Assembly: GCA_944474755.1 (NCBI GenBank)
Contig: OX104112.1
Coordinates: forward strand, 4,808,001-4,872,000
Length of the DNA stretch: 64,000 nucleotides
Source: Limnoperna fortunei
Lineage: Eukaryota > Mollusca > Bivalvia > Mytilida > Modiolidae
Direction: 5' to 3'
Part shown: piece by piece, positions 53,871-64,000 of the stretch
Layout of the letters: every line of letters starts with the position of its first letter
Numbering within the stretch: the stretch's first letter is position 1
The notes under the pieces: model-generated
What the model was told of the DNA's origin: nothing
Database searches by the model: none
What the model saw: only the letters and a program-made list of their open reading frames with translations
Translations under genes and position numbers: made by a program

Positions 53871-56529
53871 GGAAGAGAGTGTATCCACAGTCATTCTCAA
53901 TCAACTCTGCCATTTACAACTGCCTACTTTGAAAAAAAATAAGTATTGAGATGTCGTTCAATATTTGTTTTTCTCTCAAGAAAAATATATCAGTGACTCA
54001 CCTGTAAATTTTTGGCAGCATAACTCTAATAGTTTTTAGTTGGCGACATTTGACTGAAAAGTACCTGTTTTCCTTTTTTTACGATAGGAGAGTTAGAACG
54101 AAGACCCCAACAAGTTAAAGATACATCTATTGATGTTTTTATAAAGTGTTGAGCATATAAGTTTATATAAAACAACTATGAATATCAGACAATTCAAAAT
54201 ACTGTTTTGGTTCATGGAATTTAACTGTATTGTCCAATAAAATCAATGAGATTTTTCGCACAAAAAATAAAGCCTTCTCTGTCGAAATCATTTACACTTA
54301 AATGTTCAGACATGCCCCCAAAAACATATCTTTTTCTCATAAAAGAATCCATTTGTCAATGATACCTGTATTTTAAGGCTTCTTTAAATCATACTGATGA
54401 TATAACAGTGATTTCAACAAGCTAACCCAAACGTAACGTAGGAAACCAAATATTAACAATCAACATGCAGTAAGACATCTTTCCACAATTAGGATAGTAT
54501 AGTTTGAAATTAGTTTAAATCTTTTTTTTATATATATTCTAAAGATTTATATATGGAAATTCTAACTGCTACGTGCAAGTTTAGCAGATGAACTTTCCCA
54601 ATAACGAGACATTGTACATATTTTACAAAGCATGCCCCTCAAATTTGATATATGGTTGTTATTGCAATGATATATATACAACTATATCTGCAGGTAAGAT
54701 TTCATAATCTGAATTAAACAAAACAGATAACAATGAACACAATAATCTATTACAATAAAGTAACGCATGAACAGTAACATGAGTAACGTAGAAAATACTA
54801 TTGTACGAACTGACAAGTCTACATATTCCGATCGATTATTTTCTGATAGCATCCAGCTCACTGTGTGTTATCAGCATACAACGCGTGTGCACCGAGTGGC
54901 TTTGGTATTTCTATTTGACATAATATGTTTGCGGTTTCGACCCATAATTGTCCGGTTGTTTCGGCCATCTAAATTTTAATTCACTGTCACTGTTTTTTCG
55001 AAAATATTGTTTATAGAAAGTGTGGATGCTTTGTCCTTTAAACTTACAAGAACTTTAACGTGTATTTGAACATAAAATGCAGGCAGTTTTCAGTTAGACT
55101 GATCGGAACTGTGCTTATAAATGCGTTTCCTACGTTACCTTATGGTGTATGTTAATATTGTGACGATCTTGTTAATGGAAAAAATGTTTTTATATAGCAT
55201 GGTGGAACGTTTGTTAACAAAGAGCTCTCATTGTCAAACAAAATTGTTTGAGAGATATCTAAACTGTTAACTTTCGTAAATTGAGATTTAAAATGTGCTC
55301 AAACATGCATAAAGCAATATTTTACATAGTGACGAGCCTACAACCAACCACTGATGGACAAATAAACTTATTAAGCAAAGAGACACAAGGAAGGAAGAAT
55401 ATATAATAGTCAGGATTGCTCTGTCATAAGAAAAATTTGGTTATTAGATCCTTGAAGTGATGGTATCGTAGGAAACGTTTCCTACGTTACTATAGAAAAG
55501 CGTTTTTTTCATACTACACCGCTTCAGTTCTAGTATAAGCAGCAGTTATCTCCCCATTGGTGAAAATGAATTCATTTTTAGGAATATTTATGACTATTTT
55601 GGTACATTTTTGAACAAAAGTTTATATTTTCTGCCTATAAAACAAGAAAATTAAATTCAGCTTACCTGTAAGCTCTTTTTTCTTCACAAAAACTCAATAT
55701 AAAGTTGCATCGTCTGCATGCCTTCCATTTCGAAAACGAGGTAGGTGAACAGGGAAAGATATGCTGTTAAAATTTATCCGATTAGGATTTTTTCAGTGCA
55801 AAATAAAAACTGGTAACGAAGGAAACCATAACGTAGGAAACCATAACGTAGGAAACAATTAGATAGATTTTTCCCCAAAAATATTTTGTGTTTAATGCTA
55901 GATTGAGATAAATGAATTATTATTTAATCATATAGATTGGGTTAATAAAATAGAAGTCAAGAGTTGTGGTTATTACAAAAACATGTATTGAAACTTTCGT
56001 ATCGTAGGAAACGTTCTTATTTTGGAAACAACAAAATCCCAGTTTGACACTCTGTTTTTTCTATAACTTCGAAAAATGACCAAAATAAATGATTATTTCC
56101 TAACAATATGTTGTATGAGGAATATAAAACATGAACATGAAAACATGTCTAACCATTACATATTAGATTCTTTGAACGTTCGATAGCTAAGACAAAGTTT
56201 GTAACGTAGAAAACGTGCGAATCGGCGACATTAGTAAAATTTCAAAATTAAAAGTAAAGATTAAATTAAGTATAGGTTGGTTCTAAAATTAATTTAACAA
56301 TATATGTAAAAACAATTTCAGCTATTATTGTGTTGCCTAATTTGTGTTCTACCGAAACGCTAATAGTCTATATATTGCACTTTTACTCGGCGACATGCAC
56401 TTTTTAGCACTTTTAGGCCACTTTGGGTGGTATGAAACTCGAATTATCAATCTTGACGCGGTTTTTTAACTAGAGTTTTATCAGAATGCATGCATTTGAT
56501 AATCTGAGTGATTATGGAGTCCATAGGCC
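53871..56529. other. Non-coding stretch with a CGTAGGAAAC motif cluster
   Basis: No gene recognised. The motif CGTAGGAAAC or its complement occurs about eight times between 54437 and 56216, including a perfect inverted pair at 55465-55490 and a direct triplet at 55812-55857. It is not a regular tandem repeat. Confidence 0.6.
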
Positions 56530-58806
56530 ATACATACATGTAGGAGTTACCTCCCATCCACTATAGTCTATTCTAGCTGTAGTCCTTACATACATGTAGG
56601 AGTTACCTACCATCCACTATAGTCTATTCCAGCCATAGGCCATACTGTAGTCTTTTCCAGCTGTAGTCCATACATACATGTGGTAGTTACCTACCATCCA
56701 CTAAAGTCTATTTCAGCTGTAGTTTATACATACATGTAGGAGTTACTTACCATCCATTATTGTCTATTCCAGCTGTAGTTTATACATACATGTAGGAGTT
56801 ACCTACCATCCACTATAGTCTATTCCAGCCATAGGCCATACTGTAGACTTTTCCAGCTGTAGTCCATACATACATGTGGTAGTTACCTACCATCCACTAT
56901 AGTCTATTCCAGCTGTAGTTTATACATACATGTAGGAGTTACCTCCCATCCACTATAGTCTATTCCAGCTGTAGTTTATACATACATGTAGGAGTTACCT
57001 ACCATCCACTATAGTCTATTCCAGCCATAGGCCATACTGTAGTCTTTTCCAGCTGTAGTCCATACATACATGTGGTAGTTACCTACCATCCACTATAGTC
57101 TATTACAGCTGTAGTTTATACATACATGTAGGAGTTACTTACCATCCATTATAGTCTATTCCAGCTGTAGTTTATACATACATGTAGGAGTTACCTACCA
57201 TCCACTATAGTCTATTCCAGCCATAGGCCATACTGTAGACTTTTCCAGCTGTAGTCCATACATACATGTGGTAGTTACCTACCATCCACTATAGTCTATT
57301 CCAGCTGTAGTTTATACATACATGTAGGAGTTACTTACCATCCATTATAGTCTATTCCAGATGTAGTTTATACATACACGTAGGAGTTACTTACCATCCA
57401 TTATGGTGTATTCCAGCTGTAGTCCATACATACATGTAGGAGTTACCTACCATCCACTATAGTTTATTTCAGCTGTAGTCCATACATACATGTAGGAATT
57501 ACCTCCCATCCACTATAGTCTATTCCAGCTGTAGTTTATACAGACATGTAGGAGTTACCTCCAATCCACTATAGTCTATTCCAGCCATAGGCCATACATG
57601 CATACAGGAGTTACCTCCCATCCACTGTAGTCTTTTCCAGCTGCAGTCCATACATACATGTGGGAGTTACCTACCATCCACTATAGTCTATTCCAGCTGT
57701 AGTCCATACATACTTTTGGAGTTACCTCCCATCCACTATAGTCTATTCCAGCTATAGTCCATACATACATGTAGGAGTTACCTCCCATCCACTGTAGTCT
57801 ATTCCAGCCATAGTCCATACATACATGTAGGAGTTACCTACCATCCACTATAGTCTATTCCAGCTGTAGTCCATACATACTTGTTGGAGTTACTTACCAT
57901 CCATTATATTCTATTCCAGCCGTAGGCCATACATATATGTAGGAGTTACCCACCATCCACTATAGTTTATTTCAGCTGTAGTCCATACATACATGTAGGA
58001 GTTACCTCCCATCCACTATAGTCTATTCCAGCTGTAGTTTATGCATACATGTAGGAGTTACCTATCATCCACTATAGTCTATTCCAGCCATAGGCCATAC
58101 ATAATGTAAGAGTTGCCTCCCATCCACTGTAGTCTATTCCAGCCATAGTCCATACATATATGTATGAGTTACCTCCCATCCACTATAGTCTATTCCAGCT
58201 GTAGTTTATTCATACATGTAGGAGTTACCTACCATCCACTATAGTCTATTCCAGCCATAGGCCATACATACATGTAAGAGTTACCTAGCATTCACTATAG
58301 TCTATTCCAGCTGTAGTCCATACATACTTGTTGGAGTTACTTACCATCCATTATAGTCTATTCCAGCTGTAGTTTATACATACATGTAGGAGTTACTTAC
58401 CATCCATTATAGTCTATTCCAGCTGTAGTCCATACATACTTGTTGGAGTTACTTACCATCCACTATAGTCTATTCCAGCTGTAGTCCATACATACATGTA
58501 GGAGTTACTTACCATCCACTATAGTCTATTTCAGCTGTAGTTTATACATACATGTAGGAGTTACCTAACATCCACTATAGTCTATTCCAGCTGTAGTTTA
58601 TACATACATGTAGGAGTTACCTACCACCCACTATAGTCTATTCCAGCTGTAGTTTATACATACATGTAGGAGTTACCTCCCATCCACTATAGTCTATTCC
58701 AGCTGTAGTCCATACATACATGTAGGAGTTACCTCCCATCCACTATAGTCTATTCCAGCTGTAGTCCATACATACATATAGGAGTTACCTACCACCCACT
58801 ATAGTA
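56530..58806. repeat. 56-bp minisatellite, ~40 copies
   Basis: The unit contains TACATACATGTAGGAGTTAC, CATCCACTATAGTCTATTCC and AGCTGTAGT. A longer composite unit with CCATAGGCCATACTGTAG recurs several times in the left part, giving a higher-order pattern. Confidence 0.96.
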
Positions 58807-59229
58807 GCATTGTATTTTTTGTGTAGTTTTCAGGGTTTTTTTTGGTAAAATGAACAGCATATAAGTTTCCCTTTATGAACTTGAGATGAAACATATATTT
58901 TAAGAAACAAGACATCATGCTGGTTTTATTCATTTAAAATTAAATCCTGATAACTGATTGGCTCACTGTTGCAAAAATTGGTAAAAACTTGTAATGTCGT
59001 CAAAAACGAGTGCCATGAGTTTCAAAATTGTAGGTAAAATGAACTAGATGCTCAGATCAATATGCCGGTTTTCAGTGAAATTATAACATATATAAACTTT
59101 AAAAATATTATTATTATTTATCATGTTTATGCTTGAAAAAACTCAATCAGAATAAGTATATATTGCTTTCATGAATAACATTTATTTAAATAAAATTGAA
59201 CAGTAAAATAAGATTCCCCTACCTCCATT
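58807..59229. other. Spacer
   Basis: AT-rich, nothing recognised. Confidence 0.5.
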
Positions 59230-59269
59230 TGACTGTTCCAAGGAAATTACAGTCACCTTGAATCCATAG

Positions 59270-60110
59270 GCTATGGACTGGACCCCTCCCTATTGCAGGT
59301 TGCCATGGACAAAACACCATCACTTTCACAGGTACCCAGGAACAGGACCCATCCCTATCACAGGTATCCGTGGACAGGCCCATCCCTATCACAGGTAGCT
59401 GGGAACATAACCCCTACTTATCTAAGGTACCCATCGACATTACCCCCACTTGATACATATGTAGGTTGCCATGGACAGGAAAAGACTCGCTTTCACAGGT
59501 ATTCGTGGACAGGACCCCTCCCTATCACAGTTACCGATGGACATGACATCCTCGCATTTTCGGTACTCAGAGACAGGACCACTCCCCATAACAGGTAACT
59601 GAGGATAGGACCCGTCCCTATCACAGGTACCTATGGACAGGACCGCTTTCTGTCACTGGTGCCCATGGACAGGACATCCTCACTTTCACAGGTACCCATG
59701 GACAGGACCTATCCCAATCGCAGGTACCCATGGACAGGACCTGTCCCTATCACAGGTACCTATGGACAGGACTCCCTATCATGGGCACTCATGAACAGAA
59801 CCCCTTTCATATCACAGGGACATATGGATGGACCCCTCCTCACAGATACCCGTGGACATTACTATCACAGGCACCTGTGCATAGGACTCCCTCCCAGTCT
59901 GTCACAAGTACCCATGGACAGCACGCCTCACTCTCACAAGGAAACAAACAGGACCCGTTCCTTTATCAATATAACAGGTACTTATAGATTGGACCCCTAC
60001 AATCTTTAATATAGCAGGTACCCTAGGACAGGACCCCCTCCCCGTAGCATGTACTGGACACTATCCATATCAGGGGTACCCATGGACAGTCACCTTCCAA
60101 TGACAGGTAT
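59270..60110. repeat. ~35-bp degenerate minisatellite
   Basis: Diverged units share CACAGGTACCCATGGACAGG and ACCCCTCCCTAT. Open frames of about 100 codons here reflect the low stop content of the unit. Confidence 0.88.
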
Positions 60111-61095
60111 GCTTAAATTAATTAATTAATATCATGTTGAAATTTAAGTGTCTTTTCTGAGTCAACATATTTCATTGTGTCCAAATGTTATGAAAAATTT
60201 TCGAGTCCAGTTAAACTATATATAATTCTCATGTTTTTAGATGTTTTTTCTATGAATATACATGTAGTCATCATACCTTCAATTCAAATCAGTTTAATAG
60301 ACTTTATAACAGTAGTAGAAATACATCATTGTCAAACATATTCAAGTTAGAACGCACTCATTACATGCCACAATATGTATGATGTTTATTGATGTTTACT
60401 GTTACCATGACTGCTGAAAAGTTTTTGTTTTTGTTTTTTTATAAAGACTTTTATAACAGGTTGTTGAAATTAAATGTTAAGATACATGTATTAAAAAGTG
60501 CAGAAATATAGCTGAAATATTGCTTGCTGGACATTAAACAATAATCATTCAATCAATCAATACATGTATTAAAACATCCAAATTTGTAGTCAATCTCGAA
60601 TATAAATTTCTGTAAGAGACAGTTTCCTTTATGTCATTATTAGCGATAACAGAGGTTTTCAAAAATTTTGCAAATATGTACTTATTATATATCATTTTAA
60701 AGCATTTTTTAAGAGAAATACAATGCAATTATTTCATGTCTTTATCTTTATAAACAAAAAAGATATAAAGGGAAACAATTTTGCATTACTCGATTTTTTT
60801 CTGTCGGACGAACTACTGAAAAACAGTTGATTTCTAATGCCCCAAATATACATTTGTCACATACCATTTTAAAGCATTTTTTAAGAGCAATTCAATGCAG
60901 TTTATTTTATAGTTCTATCTTCAATAATAATAAAGATATTAAGAAAAATGTTGTACACGAATTTATCTACACAGCAGTAACATTTTGCAAACCATATAAT
61001 TTTCGGGCTTCTAACGTCTGAAAGTTTCTTATTGTCAATTAGATTTTAATTCTAAGTTCTTTATATAAGAGTCAATTCCTTACTCACTGTCAATT
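60111..61095. other. Non-coding spacer with SINE tail and an old duplication
   Basis: At 60505-60565 the segment AGCTGAAATATTGC through CATTAAACAATAATC and (AATC)n is a V-type SINE 3' end. Two diverged copies of a ~120-bp segment sharing CATTTTAAAGCATTTTTTAA lie near 60660 and 60840. Confidence 0.6.
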
Positions 61096-64000
61096 TCATA
61101 CAACAATCTCCAAGTCGCCACGCCTGTAGTCCTCTAGCAGTTGGTAGGTATAAATAGCTTTATCCTTTTCAAATTTAACATTAAACCAGTTAGGATAGCC
61201 GGGTACCTGAAATAGACAAAGACTAAATGTAAAACAATATTAAGTATTTAATTCGTAAATCTATATCCTAAAGTTAAAATTTAATAATGAATTAATTAGA
61301 TAAGGAACAAAAAAACTACCATAGTGCCTGTTAAATTAAACGGTAATTTTTAAATATGCTAGATTTTCACATTTCAAGGAGTGACCTCTCATCACCGACA
61401 TTTAAATCAAAATATTGAAAAAAAATGAACTTCTTATCATTTAAATTTAAATGTAAAAGATTGACATTTTAGGAATCATAAGGCTGAAACATAATTTTAG
61501 ATTATCTTTTTCTTTTGACAACTTAATAGTGCAAGATCAGTAGTGAATATACATGTATTGAAATGTTAATATGTTAATATACGAGTCATAGTATTGAATA
61601 TGCATATATATATTATACAGCCATACACACATGCAAGCTAAAAATAAATGTAAGTGCATGCCCATCATCAAGAAGGACCCCATCAAAACATATACTAGAA
61701 AGTTTTTTTTCAGAAATAAAATTTGATTGTTAATATGTGAATTATCTAATGGTACAGAATCAATGTATAAAATTGCAGATCTCTGGTGTAGTTATTGAGT
61801 TTCAGTGCACTCAGTGAAAGGACAGACAAATAGAAAACTGTAAGGCGCAGTACCCTCAATGTGTGGCACTAATTATCATCTTGCTCAATTAACATTACCG
61901 TTGAAATTACATGCCCTGTCCAAGTCTCTTTGACAGTTCCTGTCTCTCCCTCGAAGTACATTTTTATACATTTTCCTACTAGCATGGGGGCATCTTCTTC
62001 ACCTTCGTGTTGCTTCTCTGGTAGGCTGAATCCATGACGAATTAATTTTTTAATGTTTTTTGCAAGCTCATCAGCTGACAAATTTTTTCTCTTACTAGAG
62101 TTGTCTACTTTTTTGGAAAATAAATAAACATCTTTATATTCGTCTTCCTTAGGAATTTGCAACAGTACATATCTTCGGAAATTTAATTGTGACTTAACTG
62201 CCTTCATTTTATCTGCATTTGTTTTACATGTCGTTTTCAAACTCATGTGAAAATCAACTTGGGCTTCGCTCTGCCAAAGTCCCCATTCTAATATATCATT
62301 TGTATATTCTTGTAATTTTGACAACCGTTTCTTTTCTAATTCCTCTGCTTTCTTTAATTTTTCATCAATATTTAAGCGTCTCTGTCGTTCTATTTCCTTT
62401 AAACGGTCCTTAAATTTTTGCCTAACATGTGTAACATCTTTTCTCGCCTTGGCCATTAACATTGTTTTTTCCACTTCCGATTTGGTTTGCAGCCATTCCA
62501 ATGTATTGTTATGAACAAACATGACACAAGATTCTACAGCCATCAACGAAATGTTAGGTTTTTCTCTCAGAACTCGATCTAGATGACCAAAGATGGTCTC
62601 AGCAAATTTGTTATGCTTTGGTACACTTTGAGTTTTATTTCGAAGGTCATTACTTTCTCTAGCCCTCTTCCATGGACCATTATCTAAATAATCACTTAAT
62701 AAATGTTTGACTGTCTTACAAAGTCCGGGTAAAATAACCTTTAAGATGGCATTTACTATATTGTCATGAGGTGATGGTTCAAGTAATGATTGTAATATGG
62801 AATCTTCTCTTCCATTCTTAATGAAGTCACGATGAAAAGACAAAGTATTTTCACCCAACATAAAATTGTCTGTATCATCTGAATTGGTTTCTAGATATTC
62901 CAGAAGTTCTTGATAGTAAATACAAAAATCTAAAATGTGTATTTCTTTATCCTCTATAGAGCACCATAAAGGTATTGTTATGAAGTAGGCAATTAAACCT
63001 AAAGCCTTACAGCCCGCAACAAACTCTGGCTTGCTAATATCAAATTTAATTGATTTAAGAAGTCTGTTACTGTCATTTCCTTGCAGAAACTCTGTTATCT
63101 TAGGTAGTAAAAAGTATACTGCCGCAGCATTACTAAAAAGTATATTAAACCGATTACCTCTAAAACGTTCGAGAGGTAAACTGTTCAAGCCTTTTTCCTG
63201 CAAAAAAGGTTTACAATATAAGTTAAAGGGTCCAAAAACGCCAGACTTTTCATCTCCTCCGCATGAAAAGGCCTTGCTAACTGTTCTTATCAACCTTAAA
63301 CAACCCGACTCCTTCTGTTTTCGAAATGATGGATCGTGAATTGGTACTTCAGAATCAAATAAAACTTTCTCGGCCTCTACTAAACAAGCAGATGCTGTCT
63401 CTGCTGCATGAACCAAAACATGGAGTCCTCAAAAGAAGTTATTCAGTTTACTAATTGATGACTGTTCGCTATCTTTCATTTCGCCCCATGCAGCACCAAG
63501 TTTTTCAGTTAAAATCTGAGTCCTAAACTCCTCTAGTAATTGATTGAACTTTATTTGAGTAGCAGCCCTATCAGACATGGTTGATGATATATTAATTAAA
63601 ATTTCTTTGCTAACAACATTCTCAGAATTTAAACTGGTATCATCAATGTCAGATAAAATCTGTTGAAATGTTTTTAAACAATCACTCCCAGATTTTGTTG
63701 TTAAATGTCTTAATCCTAAAACCCAAAGATGTCCTTCCCCGTCTGCTATGTGGAAGCCTTCAAACTGTTTACCAAATTTTGATGTTTCATCACTTAGAAG
63801 ACAAGTATTGTTTTTTGGTGCTAACTCTTTGGCTATATGACACTGTGACAGGATTAGCCGTTGAATGTTCATGTTATTGACTGTTGACGTTGATGGCAAT
63901 CGATTTGCTTTAAAACCTATCAATTTTAAAACCGTTGTGATAACAGGGCTCACATTACTTGTTGTTACATTTTATTGAGAAGTTCAAAAACACATTCTTG
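61096..64000 (-). CDS. Transposase-like protein, two exons, one in-frame TGA, 5' end outside window
   Basis: Minus strand: the 5'-most exon in view runs from at least 63953 to 61899 (donor GTAATG), then 61206-61096 (acceptor CTATTTCAG), ending at TGA 61096-61098. Residues fitting a DDE triad: Asp in LLSDETSKFGKQF (63789-63791), Asp in MSDRAATQIKFN (63570-63572) and Glu in KFAETIFGHLDR (62598-62600). A coiled-coil, Lys/Glu-rich stretch follows (RQRRLNIDEKLKKAEELEKK). The C-terminus joins across the intron as GHVIST and VPGYPNWFNVKFEKDKAIYT, ending GDLEIVV. One TGA at 63429-63431 falls between LNNFF and GLHVLVHAAE, in the same frame on both sides. I recognise the type from uncharacterised invertebrate proteins but cannot name its superfamily. 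A stop at about 63970 means the frame near the window edge needs an upstream exon or start. Mobile-element origin is likely; domestication is possible. Confidence 0.72.

Noticed and set aside
59293..60009. Proline/threonine-rich frames of 85-116 codons
   Set aside because: They follow the degenerate ~35-bp minisatellite, and overlapping frames are open.

Overview
The window is eukaryotic, AT-rich and dominated by mobile and tandemly repeated DNA. Spliced genes with GT/AG introns, a LINE, and at least five copies of a tRNA-headed SINE resembling the molluscan V-type SINE family (RUDI-like) point to a marine invertebrate, most likely a bivalve mollusc. The species cannot be named from sequence alone. 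I see no ordinary housekeeping gene; every coding region I can support looks transposon-derived.

Left part (1-35 kb). The centre is a 16-exon plus-strand gene (12760-28582), assembled here from splice sites whose phases all agree. It encodes, in order: a basic N-terminus, a very acidic Asp/Glu region built from GAT/GAG microsatellites, a Cys/His finger, a Mutator-like (MULE-type) DDE transposase core, a complete USP-type deubiquitinase with Cys and His boxes, and a complete ULP1/SENP-type SUMO protease with its His-Asp-Gln-Cys set. Four single-base-scale frameshifts, all at or next to homopolymer runs, break the frame. The gene is flanked by two arrays of the same ~189-bp satellite in opposite orientation (1-~1195 and ~29517-34965). 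The simplest reading is a giant (>34.9 kb) Mutator-like transposon whose terminal inverted repeats consist of tandem repeats, with the left end outside the window. A minus-strand LINE (~4150-8700) and several SINEs have inserted into it.

Middle and right part (35-60 kb). This is a dense cluster of more than a dozen unrelated minisatellites, with periods of about 17, 30, 37, 38, 44, 50, 53, 56, 58, 62, 77 and 98 bp. The largest is a 5.4-kb array of a 50-bp unit. Several arrays carry higher-order duplications (640, 350 and 749 bp). Two MITE-like elements, two SINEs and a cluster of a CGTAGGAAAC-type motif lie among them.

Right end (61-64 kb). A minus-strand two-exon reading frame encodes a second transposase-like protein with apparent D, D and E residues. 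It runs off the window and is interrupted by one in-frame TGA, apparently at a conserved cysteine before a GLH motif.

How the parts relate: the deubiquitinase and SUMO-protease modules are joined to the transposase in one inferred product. This suggests, as inference only, that the element edits ubiquitin or SUMO marks on itself or on host chromatin factors. The minisatellites appear non-coding; long open frames in them follow from unit lengths divisible by three.
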